Of a stretch of 64,000 nt of DNA, positions 34,332 to 40,508 are shown in pieces (position 1 is the first letter of the stretch; each line of letters opens with the position of its first letter). A program made the position numbers and the translations under genes. Source of the DNA: a virus; IMG/VR virus record IMGVR_UViG_3300026183_000930, positions 60,222 through 124,221 of that record. One strand, written 5' to 3'. The notes beneath the pieces were generated by a model. The model was given only the letters and a program-made list of their open reading frames with translations, made no database searches and was not told where the DNA came from.

Positions 34332-34624
34332 TTATTTGTTGCCTCTATCTTTGTTTCATATTTTGTTTTAAAGTAATCATGTGTAACGTACGAAGCAGTA
34401 ACAAAGCCTGCCGCAAATACTAACACGTAAATCACAGTAGTTTTTAAATTCTTCTTGAACCCACCTTTACCTTTATTTCTTTTGTATGCTCTCCACATCC
34501 ACCAAAAACCTGCAATGGTTAAAATAACACCTATTGCAATTACCCAGGGATTGTTGGCTATTGCAACTCCTGAAGCACCAAAGATTAAAAACAGCAATCC
34601 ATTTATATAACACATTGGACACAT
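34328..34624 (-). CDS. Small integral membrane protein with CPMC motif (98 aa)
   Basis: 98 residues. About three transmembrane helices lie near residues 7-24, 28-44 and 61-80, separated by a basic loop (RAYKRNKGKGGFKK). The N-terminus reads MCPMCYIN, a CxxC pair that could bind metal or be redox active. It has an AAAGGAGG ribosome site. It lies directly upstream of gp44, with no obvious functional link. Confidence 0.6.
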   Translation of the reverse strand: MCPMCYINGLLFLIFGASGVAIANNPWVIAIGVILTIAGFWWMWRAYKRNKGKGGFKKNLKTTVIYVLVFAAGFVTASYVTHDYFKTKYETKIEATNK

Positions 34625-34649
34625 TATCCAGCCTCCTTTATTCGTTGCC

Positions 34650-34754
34650 TCACGTGTAAATTTTACTCATGAAGTTTATTACAGTGTCAACGTTGTTCCA
34701 ATATAGTGTGTATACAAAACATAAGAACACAGTAATCATCACTGCTTTGATCAT
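34650..34754 (-). CDS. Putative 34-residue membrane microprotein
   Basis: Frame from ATG 34754 reads MIKAVMITVFLCFVYTLYW, a single hydrophobic helix, ending SKIYT. It sits directly behind a good promoter whose -10 box is 9 bases before the ATG, so there is no room for a ribosome site. It fills an otherwise empty 160-base gap. A leader-type or membrane microprotein; low confidence. Confidence 0.35.
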   Translation of the reverse strand: MIKAVMITVFLCFVYTLYWNNVDTVINFMSKIYT

Positions 34755-34762
34755 GTTTTTAT

Positions 34763-34789
34763 ATTATACGATTTTTTAGAATTTGTCAA
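34763..34789 (-). promoter_or_regulatory. Sigma70-like promoter upstream of the gp44-dpdA transcript
   Basis: The minus strand reads TTGACA, 15 bases, TATAAT, both boxes perfect. It would start a transcript for the microprotein, the CPMC membrane protein, gp44 and the dpdA-like gene. Confidence 0.7.
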
Positions 34790-35064
34790 ATATAAAGTTT
34801 TAAGATAGTTGGAATTTTTTTGTCATTATATGTAATTGTTAATTCTTCACATCCAGAATCTTCCCAATACCAATCTTTTCCATAAATGTATCCCATCTGT
34901 CCTAGTTTGTTACTAAGATGAGCAACTGCATCTACTTCTCTGTAATTGGCATTCAAGGCTCCACCTTCTACGCTGGTGCCAGATGATTCTCCAATATAAT
35001 GATCTCTTTGTGATAGTTTGTCAGTATCTAATACTAACTCGTTTTTGAATTTGTTTTGTTGCAT
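34786..35064 (-). CDS. Conserved phage protein, unknown (92 aa)
   Basis: 92 residues with YIGESSGTSVEGGALNANYRE and YGKDWYWEDSGCEELTITYND. Soluble and beta-rich, with no recognised motif. It follows the GroES-like gene by 4 bases and its stop overlaps the -35 region of the next promoter. Confidence 0.5.
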   Translation of the reverse strand: MQQNKFKNELVLDTDKLSQRDHYIGESSGTSVEGGALNANYREVDAVAHLSNKLGQMGYIYGKDWYWEDSGCEELTITYNDKKIPTILKLYI

Positions 35065-35068
35065 AAAT

Positions 35069-35422
35069 TTAATATGTTGTACTGCCTACGTTTGTGTCTC
35101 TAGGTTCGTCATCTGAAACCATAAGAATACTTTTACCTTCTGCTAATCGAAGATCAAATATTTCGCCATTTTCTTCTAAATTGAAACCTTCACTCCAACG
35201 ACCATGTTCCATCAGCACCCATTGTCCAACTTTTACATAGTCAATTTTAGAACCCACAGCATACACACGAGCCCAACGTGGATGAATACCACGTTCTGTG
35301 GCATCATCATCTGGTAACAAAATACCTCCAGCAGTTTTTTGTATACCTTTTTGCATATTTCTTACTAGTATTCTGTCACTTAAAGGTTTTATAGGACCTT
35401 TGATACACTGTAATGATGCCAT
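35069..35422 (-). CDS. groES: GroES/gp31-like co-chaperonin
   Basis: 117 residues (E. coli GroES 97, T4 gp31 111). It has the GroES start IKPLSDRILVRN and the mobile-loop region KTAGGILLPDDDATERG, then a beta-barrel core with VKVGQWVLMEHGRWSEG. Like T4 gp31 it probably caps host GroEL with an enlarged cage to fold the capsid protein. The C-terminal tail (SDDEPRDTNVGSTTY) is longer than in host GroES. With DnaJ and ClpA it makes three chaperone-related genes, all co-factors rather than core GroEL/DnaK. Confidence 0.85.
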   Translation of the reverse strand: MASLQCIKGPIKPLSDRILVRNMQKGIQKTAGGILLPDDDATERGIHPRWARVYAVGSKIDYVKVGQWVLMEHGRWSEGFNLEENGEIFDLRLAEGKSILMVSDDEPRDTNVGSTTY

Positions 35423-35425
35423 TTA

Positions 35426-35782
35426 TTATTCTTCCACTTCTTGGATTTCAATATCACCGTTTGGTAGTTCAACTTCTTTAGTCTTTTTGACTTTAGTTTT
35501 TCTAACAACAGTTGAAGAAGCCTTTGGTGTTTCTGCTTTCATTTCAGTTACACCTGTATCAACATTATCTTTTATAGATACTGTTTTTACAACTGCTTTT
35601 GGATTTGCATTGTAGTATTCTCTTCCAACTTCTTCTTTTCTTTTGACAATTTTGCCATTAGGACCAAGTTTGTCTCCACGAGCATTTACTTTCATGTTAC
35701 CAAGAGCAATTTCTTCTTCGTTTTTCAACATCAGAGCATCCATGTCAATCATAGTTCCTCTGTTTGTTCTTTTTTGTACCAT
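35426..35782 (-). CDS. Conserved late phage protein, putative virion/core component
   Basis: 118 residues. The N-terminal part RGTMIDMDALMLKNEEEIALG and NMKVNARGDKLGPNG is, as I recall it, a conserved marine T4-like phage family; the rest is charged and low in complexity (VRKTKVKKTKEVELPNGD). An ATAAATA late promoter and an AAGGAG ribosome site precede it, so it is late and probably structural. No function is known to me. Confidence 0.55.
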   Translation of the reverse strand: MVQKRTNRGTMIDMDALMLKNEEEIALGNMKVNARGDKLGPNGKIVKRKEEVGREYYNANPKAVVKTVSIKDNVDTGVTEMKAETPKASSTVVRKTKVKKTKEVELPNGDIEIQEVEE

Positions 35783-35817
35783 TTTGTTCTCCTTTTTTAA
35801 TAAAGTAGTATATAATT

Positions 35818-35826
35818 GTATTTATC
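35818..35826 (-). promoter_or_regulatory. T4-type late promoter (leadered) for the 35782 gene
   Basis: The minus strand reads GATAAATAC, 36 bases before the ATG and followed by a purine-rich leader with AAGGAG. It overlaps the stop codon of the DnaE-like fragment gene. Confidence 0.6.
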
Positions 35827-36328
35827 GCAAAAATTCTTCAATGTTAAGCTCAAATTTAATTGAATCTACTTTATGTACTCCAATTAAGTATAAAATATAA
35901 CTAGAAACACTGGATCCTCTACCTACACCCCATACTATGTTATTTTTTCTCATTGTGTCTATCATGTAGACCATAAAACGCAACACATCTAACATACCAC
36001 GTTCTTCAAACATCTTGTACTCATACATAACTCGAGTTGTTTGAATTTCATTGCTGGTTTTGTTTAAAAGATGCTGTTTGATATCAAGGTCTTTGTACTC
36101 TTGTGTCATGTACCAAGTTTGTTGATTAACTGTATCAAACTCTTCTTGACTTATATCAACATAATTTTTTAATTCAGACAATGACAATGTGTTTGTTGTA
36201 ACTGAATTGTTGTACTGTTCTACAACTGATTTTTCAAATGATGCATTTTCAATTGGTTTGTTTTGATACAACAGTTCCAATCCATCATGCTCATCTAAAA
36301 TACATCTTTTTAAATTATCAAGTCTCAT
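35822..36328 (-). CDS. Fragment-like homologue of DNA polymerase III alpha (DnaE palm segment)
   Basis: 168 residues beginning MRLDNLKRCILDEHDG. The C-terminal third, NIVWGVGRGSSVSSYILYLIGVHKVDSI followed by FELNIEEFLR, is the conserved GRGSS motif of the C-family polymerase palm. The catalytic Asp motif that should follow (PDFDLDF) is absent because the protein ends. So it is not a polymerase. Such stand-alone pieces occur in marine T4-like phages. It may be a captured module with a structural or replication-modulating role. Confidence 0.6.
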   Translation of the reverse strand: MRLDNLKRCILDEHDGLELLYQNKPIENASFEKSVVEQYNNSVTTNTLSLSELKNYVDISQEEFDTVNQQTWYMTQEYKDLDIKQHLLNKTSNEIQTTRVMYEYKMFEERGMLDVLRFMVYMIDTMRKNNIVWGVGRGSSVSSYILYLIGVHKVDSIKFELNIEEFLR

Positions 36329-36362
36329 TATCTGCTATAATACAGAATTTTGTTTCAAATGT

Positions 36363-36617
36363 CTATGATTTTTTTTCTTTATTTTCTATCCACTTTTTAT
36401 AACAGTTTTCAAGTTCAACATCTACTCTGTCTACATTTCCTTTGGAATTTATAGTGTGTAGTGCTTCAAACAAAAAGTCTGCTAATTCTTTTGGTGAATG
36501 ATTTACTGAAAGTTTGGTTAAAAATCTATTACAACGTTTTTTTAATTGGTCGTGTGTAAACACTCTGCGTTTACCCGTTCCGTCACCCAAAGTACCTACG
36601 TTCTCAGTTTCTGACAT
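36363..36617 (-). CDS. Small unknown phage protein (84 aa)
   Basis: 84 residues from the ATG at 36617 (MSETENVGTLGDGTGKRRVF); an upstream TTG is less likely. Basic and helical (HDQLKKRCNRFLTKL). No family recognised. It overlaps nothing, and shares its short operon with the IscA-like protein. Confidence 0.45.
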   Translation of the reverse strand: MSETENVGTLGDGTGKRRVFTHDQLKKRCNRFLTKLSVNHSPKELADFLFEALHTINSKGNVDRVDVELENCYKKWIENKEKKS

Positions 36618-36627
36618 TGTGTATATT

Positions 36628-36855
36628 TCAATCCTCACCAATTATCTTACTGTCAGTTGGCCAAAACTTGTTATACATATCATTTTTCTTGCGTTCTATT
36701 CTTGCCTGCAACTCTTGTATAATTAATTGTCTGTGTGTTTTTAATTGAGGTAAAGCAACTTGTGAATGTGTTCGTGTAGCAAATGCTATTTTTTTGTTTA
36801 AGTCAATCAGTTTTTTGTTGAGCTCTGTGACTTCATATGTTGTGTAATCAATCAT
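36628..36855 (-). CDS. Small coiled-coil protein (75 aa)
   Basis: 75 residues; residues 8-60 are heptad-like (ELNKKLIDLNKKIAFATRTH), followed by MYNKFWPTDSKI. It starts 3 bases after the IscA-like stop. Unknown function. Confidence 0.5.
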   Translation of the reverse strand: MIDYTTYEVTELNKKLIDLNKKIAFATRTHSQVALPQLKTHRQLIIQELQARIERKKNDMYNKFWPTDSKIIGED

Positions 36856-36858
36856 AAT

Positions 36859-37185
36859 TTATACTGCAAAAGATTCTCCGCAACCACATGACGAAGTTGC
36901 ATTTGGATTTTTGATTTGAAAACTTGATCCCCAAACCTCCTTTACATAATCTATAGTTGTGCCTGCTACAAACATGACACTCATTTTGTCAACTACAAAC
37001 TTTGTATTGTTTTCTAAATCAACTACTTCATCATCAATAGATATGTCATTAGCAAAACCCCACTTGTATTGAAAGCCAGCACAGCCTCCGCCTTTGACAT
37101 TTAATCTCACTGCTTGAACTTCATTTTCTTTGCATAGTTTCTGCATCTGTTCTTTTGCAGATTCTGTTAAAGTAAATAAACTCAT
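36859..37185 (-). CDS. A-type Fe-S carrier (IscA/ErpA/HesB-like)
   Basis: 108 residues, full length for the family. The three Cys ligands are present: GGGCAGFQYKW and SSCGCGESF at the C-terminus, with the conserved VDKMSVMFVAGTTIDYV between. A-type carriers deliver iron-sulfur clusters to client proteins. Possible clients here are QueE ([4Fe-4S]) and the ferredoxin at 52203. It has its own TTGACA/CATAAT promoter. Confidence 0.9.
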   Translation of the reverse strand: MSLFTLTESAKEQMQKLCKENEVQAVRLNVKGGGCAGFQYKWGFANDISIDDEVVDLENNTKFVVDKMSVMFVAGTTIDYVKEVWGSSFQIKNPNATSSCGCGESFAV

Positions 37186-37214
37186 AAAATTATTTAATCC
37201 TTATAATTGTTGTA

Positions 37215-37243
37215 ATTATGTACTATGATAAAGAAAATGTCAA
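37215..37243 (-). promoter_or_regulatory. Sigma70-like promoter for the IscA-like gene
   Basis: The minus strand reads TTGACA, 17 bases, CATAAT, overlapping the stop of the upstream gene. A ribosome site AAGGA follows. A TTAAATA sequence 5 bases before the ATG resembles the leaderless late class but has a mismatch. Confidence 0.55.
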
Positions 37244-37809
37244 CTAAATTCTTGAAGTTTTCGCTGTGTAAGTCTCCTAGACCTACGTTTTTTGGCTTTT
37301 TTGGAAGGGCTACACAGTTTGCCATATTTGACTATCTGTCTATTATTTTCGTTGAACCACTGTACATATTTCACAGCCGCTGAATACGAATCTGGTATGT
37401 CTGTTTCCAAGATAGGTGTATAAATTATTTTATCTTTTTGTTCAGTGAAAGGTCTTAATTTAACATAGTAATCACCATTGTGTTCAATCACAGTTTTACC
37501 TATGATATGATTGTGTGTTTTTTGAGCAGGAACTCTTTCAGTTAAAAATTCATGATGACCTATGATTTGTATTGAGTTTTTTATATCTTGTTCTGCCCAA
37601 AACATACGTGGATACCACGAAACAGTGCCATTCCATGAAATCGATTCTCCTGATCTATTTTCTTTGATTTCCCAGGCCATGAAATGGCCACTGATTCCTT
37701 TATCCGTACCACGTGCTACAACCAATTCATCATTCAATTGGTTCAGTCTTTTTGATCTCCACACTGTTGTTTCAATGTGGCAGTCTGTGAGATATTGTTT
37801 ATCCTGCAT
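37240..37809 (-). CDS. Unknown phage protein with basic C-terminus (189 aa)
   Basis: 189 residues, soluble, with WNGTVSWYPRMFWAEQDI and a strongly basic end (KKAKKRRSRRLTQRK) that suggests nucleic-acid binding. No known motif. It overlaps the next upstream gene by 11 bases. Confidence 0.5.
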   Translation of the reverse strand: MQDKQYLTDCHIETTVWRSKRLNQLNDELVVARGTDKGISGHFMAWEIKENRSGESISWNGTVSWYPRMFWAEQDIKNSIQIIGHHEFLTERVPAQKTHNHIIGKTVIEHNGDYYVKLRPFTEQKDKIIYTPILETDIPDSYSAAVKYVQWFNENNRQIVKYGKLCSPSKKAKKRRSRRLTQRKLQEFS

Positions 37810-37987
37810 TCTTTTGTTCTTGAATTTGTTTTCTAATTTCTTTGCAAAGTTTAGAAATTTCTGCTAATGCTTTTCTGGCTCTTGTGCCAGCCGCTTTAAC
37901 ATTATCATTTGAAAACTTTGTATAGTTCTCATTAAATGATTCCACATGAGATTCAAATTCTTTTACTATTGTACTTTGTTCTGTCAT
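37799..37987 (-). CDS. Small helical protein (62 aa) downstream of a structured RNA
   Basis: 62 residues, all helical, with AAGTRARKALAEISKLCKEI; this resembles histone-like or small helical phage proteins. A good AAGGAG ribosome site precedes ATG 37987. The structured region 38031-38129 forms its 5' leader, so it may be under RNA control. Confidence 0.5.
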   Translation of the reverse strand: MTEQSTIVKEFESHVESFNENYTKFSNDNVKAAGTRARKALAEISKLCKEIRKQIQEQKNAG

Positions 37988-38030
37988 ATTGACTCCTTAT
38001 GTTTTTCATTATTATAATAATTAAAAGTTA

Positions 38031-38129
38031 ACCCCAGATTGCTGACCTACAGTGGAGCAACGACAATAACCCAGGTCTGGGGTCCACTCGTATCTGAAGC
38101 ATCTGTTCATAGGTTACTGGGAACTTCAG
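38031..38129 (-). ncRNA. Candidate structured RNA with H-type pseudoknot next to hfq
   Basis: A GC-richer island of about 100 bases stands between the hfq-like gene and the 62-aa gene. Complementary segments: 38031-38038 with 38076-38083 (8 bp), 38051-38056 with 38083-38088 (6 bp, interleaved with the first stem and sharing one end base, hence an H-type pseudoknot), and 38094-38099 with 38124-38129 (6 bp) as a separate hairpin. No coding frame fits. It may be a riboswitch-like leader for the gene at 37987, or a small RNA working with the adjacent Hfq. I match it to no known family. The strand is inferred from the neighbours. Confidence 0.5.
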
Positions 38130-38150
38130 CATTACAATTATATTTAGCTT

Positions 38151-38384
38151 TTATGATTTTGGATTTTTTTGGTTTTCAATGACTTTTGGAAAAATAGTTG
38201 AAACAGCATCTTTATAAACTAATTGAGTATGGCTGTCTTTTTCTAAAAGAAAGCAAGATTCATCTTGCTTTGTAATCTTACCAATTAGTTTTATACCATT
38301 TTTCAAAAATGCAGTAATTTGTGTTTCTGTGGCCATTACTGCATGGTAAAATTCTTGTTCTACATTATTTGTATTTGTTGTCAT
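38151..38384 (-). CDS. hfq: Phage-encoded Hfq-like RNA chaperone
   Basis: 77 residues from ATG 38384. Sm1: ITAFLKNGIKLIGKITKQDE, matching Hfq VSIYLVNGIKLQGQI; Sm2: QLVYKDAVSTIFP, matching MVYKHAISTVVP. Compared with E. coli Hfq the proximal-site YKH becomes YKD, Gln8 becomes Glu and the rim arginines (RRER) become MATE, while Ile30 and Lys31 are kept and Tyr25 is Phe. So the distal A-rich site may be intact and the rim and U-binding sites altered. Its likely role is to compete with or rewire host sRNA regulation. A perfect TATAAATA late promoter lies upstream. Confidence 0.8.
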   Translation of the reverse strand: MTTNTNNVEQEFYHAVMATETQITAFLKNGIKLIGKITKQDESCFLLEKDSHTQLVYKDAVSTIFPKVIENQKNPKS

Positions 38385-38420
38385 TTTTTTATATACCTTT
38401 GTTAACAATATCAATGATAT

Positions 38421-38437
38421 TATTTATAGATATTTAT
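38421..38437 (-). promoter_or_regulatory. Tandem late promoters upstream of hfq
   Basis: The minus strand has CATAAATA and then TATAAATA 10 bases on (38421-38428, a perfect T4 late consensus), 36 bases before the hfq ATG. The 99-base gap from 38415 to 38513 holds these motifs and nothing else that I can read. Confidence 0.65.
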
Positions 38438-38513
38438 GATTTATTTTAAATATTCAACAACAACAGAGCTGAGATCCATAATAACATCAGAAATAAAACC
38501 GGCTTTGGATTTA

Positions 38514-38966
38514 TCATACTTTTTTACCTGCTGTTTTTAGATCTTCTCTTGCCACTACCATGTACGGGCCTTTGTTGTATGCTGGTGCAATAGAATACTG
38601 CTTACTGATTTCAAGACGTTCTTGTACTTCTTTCCATGATGATCTTGAACTTCTATAGTATTTGGCTTTGGGTTCTGGTAATTGTGTTGTGACTGATATT
38701 TTAGGATTAGGCAGTGCTTCTGTTGATTCTGCAACATAGATTGGCTTTTTAGGGGTTGCTTTGGCTTTGTAACAACCAAAACAATAGTCTATGTATTCTT
38801 TTAAGCTCATTTGCATATGACTACATTTTATCTGTCTCATATACTTGTTGTGCTCACGCATCATTTTTTCATACTTTTTGATTTGATTATCAGAAAGTTT
38901 GTTTCTTTTGCTTTTTGGCTTTTTGAGATTAAGAGTTGTCAGCCCTTGTTCCAGATGCATTGTCAT
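38514..38966 (-). CDS. Conserved phage protein with Cys-rich patch (150 aa)
   Basis: 150 residues, basic N-terminus (KKPKSKRNKLSDNQIKKYEK), then a central helical part with CSHMQMSLKEYIDYCFGCYKAKA (possible C-x-n-C-x2-C zinc site). It overlaps the methyltransferase gene end by 38 bases. A small DNA- or RNA-binding protein is plausible; function unknown. Confidence 0.5.
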   Translation of the reverse strand: MTMHLEQGLTTLNLKKPKSKRNKLSDNQIKKYEKMMREHNKYMRQIKCSHMQMSLKEYIDYCFGCYKAKATPKKPIYVAESTEALPNPKISVTTQLPEPKAKYYRSSRSSWKEVQERLEISKQYSIAPAYNKGPYMVVAREDLKTAGKKV

Positions 38967-39678
38967 TTTTTTGTCTTTCTAAAATAATACTGTTTACTTT
39001 TTTCATAAAATCAGTGTCAGCAGGTTCATAATCTGATCTATCTAAAATTTTAGTCATAATATACCAATCGTATGGTTCTTTTATTTCTTTGTCTGGTTGT
39101 TCTTGGTTTTTAAGTTTTAAATCATATGTGTTGCTGATATAATCAAAACCAGCTCTAAGCATCAACGATCCCCATTGTTTTTTGCCCATCACTGAGTAAT
39201 GATTAGGCCAATGTTCTAAGTTACGATCTGTTAATTCCGGAGTGGGCATTTCAATGTAAACTCTGCTGTCCATTTTCATAATTCTATTAAATTCTAACAG
39301 AGTCAAGTATGGCCAAACTGAATGTTCTAAACAGTGTCTCACAATCATCCAATCAATACTGTTGCTTTCAAAATTTGTAAAACTCATATCACAATTATGA
39401 GCAGTGTATCCTTTACTTTTCACTGTGTTAAAATCATTTTCACTATATGTAACTGCAATTAAATCTTTTTTGTCTAATCCAAGTTCTACTAATTGATCTA
39501 GCATGAAGCCAGAACCACTTCCCATATCTACTAGGGTTTGTCCTTTTTTTGGACCATCAGGTCTTTGAAATAAATCTTTTGATACTTGCTTTATGATTTT
39601 CATATGCAAAGGAGAATCTTCTTCTGAATAAACTTCCTTTGAAATCATTTCATAAAATTTTTTTATTTGTTGTTCCAT
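38929..39678 (-). CDS. Class I SAM-dependent methyltransferase
   Basis: 249 residues. Motif I is TLVDMGSGSGFMLDQL, motif II region LIAVTYSENDF, acidic VRHCLEHSVWPYLTLLEFNRIMK (motif IV/V) and VYIEMPTPEL. There is no DPPY/NPPY motif, so it is more likely to act on a small molecule, cap, sugar or protein than to be a typical N6-adenine DNA methylase. An AAAAGGAAA ribosome site precedes ATG 39678. It lies just downstream of tRNA-Gly. Confidence 0.75.
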   Translation of the reverse strand: MEQQIKKFYEMISKEVYSEEDSPLHMKIIKQVSKDLFQRPDGPKKGQTLVDMGSGSGFMLDQLVELGLDKKDLIAVTYSENDFNTVKSKGYTAHNCDMSFTNFESNSIDWMIVRHCLEHSVWPYLTLLEFNRIMKMDSRVYIEMPTPELTDRNLEHWPNHYSVMGKKQWGSLMLRAGFDYISNTYDLKLKNQEQPDKEIKEPYDWYIMTKILDRSDYEPADTDFMKKVNSIILERQKNDNASGTRADNS

Positions 39679-39692
39679 TATTTTTCCTTTTT

Positions 39693-39767
39693 TGGAGCGG
39701 GCGATCGGGGTCGAACCGACGACCTATTCGTTGGCAACGAATCGCTCTACCACTGAGCTACGCCCGC
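39693..39767 (-). tRNA. tRNA-Gly(GCC)
   Basis: Complete cloverleaf on the minus strand: acceptor GCGGGCG/CGCCCGC, D-arm GCTC..GAGC, anticodon stem ATTCG/CGAAT with loop TTGCCAA (anticodon GCC), T-arm GTCGG TTCGACC CCGAT, discriminator T, and an encoded CCA (39693-39695). It has its own promoter 14 bases upstream. Confidence 0.95.
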
Positions 39768-39780
39768 CTAACTGTTTAAC

Positions 39781-39808
39781 AGTATAACACATAGTACTTA
39801 TAAGTCAA
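39781..39808 (-). promoter_or_regulatory. Sigma70-like promoter for tRNA-Gly
   Basis: The minus strand reads TTGACT, 16 bases, TATACT; the expected transcript start is a few bases before the tRNA 5' end at 39767. The rest of the gap, 39809-39905, has one late-type ATAAATA (39898-39904) and no gene. Confidence 0.7.
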
Positions 39809-39896
39809 GTAAAAACTGTATATCAATGTATAAATGTGGAAAATCAACTATTTTTTTGGATTAATCAAAGCCTCTCTTCTAAGATGGCTACTAATA

Positions 39897-39905
39897 TTAT
39901 TTATC
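39897..39905 (-). promoter_or_regulatory. Late-promoter-like motif upstream of tRNA-Gly/methyltransferase
   Basis: The minus strand reads GATAAATAA at the end of the oxygenase gene, 130 bases before the tRNA. It may give late expression of the tRNA and methyltransferase. Confidence 0.4.
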
Positions 39906-40508
39906 CTAAAACAAATTCATATCAAAATTTAAAACGGTAGCAACCAAGTGTACTCTATCTTCTTCTCCACCATTAAATGCATTATGATATTTTGTGTTGT
40001 CAGTTACCCAAACATGACCATCTGCTGGCATGTGATGAACTACTTTGTCAACACACATTCTTGCTCCATAGTTTGTAACTATGGGTATATGTATTCTAGG
40101 CTCTGGATCTCTATGCCAACTCAATGTGGTTCTTGGTAACTTCCATAACAATCTAATTCTACCAATCTGATATTTTTTACACAAAGTATCATATACATAC
40201 TTGAAATATGTATCTTCAAAAAGTTTTACAAACTGACTGTACTTTGTTTCATCTATTGGTTCTTCACGTTGCACTTCATTGTAAGTGCTGTCTGGTTTAG
40301 TCCAAAACAATCCTCTCACATTACCGCCTGTGATTGAATTTGGATCACCTGGTATTTGTGTCAAACAGATTGCATTGATATCTCTTTCACCCAATGGCGA
40401 CTGTCTTGCCACTCTTGAATCTACTTCTGCTAATGCTGATTGCAACTTTTTTATATCAAAATATATATCTGGATCTTGATAAAAGCCTTTTGGCCAAACA
40501 CTAGACAT
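39906..40508 (-). CDS. 2-oxoglutarate/Fe(II) oxygenase-like protein (Asp/Asn beta-hydroxylase type)
   Basis: 200 residues from ATG 40508 (MSSVWPKG); a TTG one codon earlier is less likely. Metal-site motif LSWHRDPEPRIHIPIV supplies HxD, and KYHNAFNGGEEDRVHLV the distal His plus a 2OG-binding Arg, the pattern of the aspartyl/asparaginyl beta-hydroxylase family. It overlaps the aldehyde dehydrogenase gene by 8 bases, so it belongs to the lysine-type cassette. It may hydroxylate an amino acid or a protein side chain. Confidence 0.7.
   Translation of the reverse strand: MSSVWPKGFYQDPDIYFDIKKLQSALAEVDSRVARQSPLGERDINAICLTQIPGDPNSITGGNVRGLFWTKPDSTYNEVQREEPIDETKYSQFVKLFEDTYFKYVYDTLCKKYQIGRIRLLWKLPRTTLSWHRDPEPRIHIPIVTNYGARMCVDKVVHHMPADGHVWVTDNTKYHNAFNGGEEDRVHLVATVLNFDMNLF

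Noticed and set aside
37186-37200. TTAAATA 5 bases before the IscA-like ATG as an eighth leaderless late promoter
   Set aside because: One mismatch to ATAAATA, and the gene has an AAGGA ribosome site and its own TTGACA/CATAAT promoter, so coincidence in AT-rich DNA is more likely.
38031-38129. Structured RNA as tmRNA, tRNA, hammerhead or glutamine riboswitch
   Set aside because: No tRNA-like acceptor/T-loop, no CUGAUGA/GAAA hammerhead core and no glutamine-riboswitch consensus could be found. It is left as unassigned.
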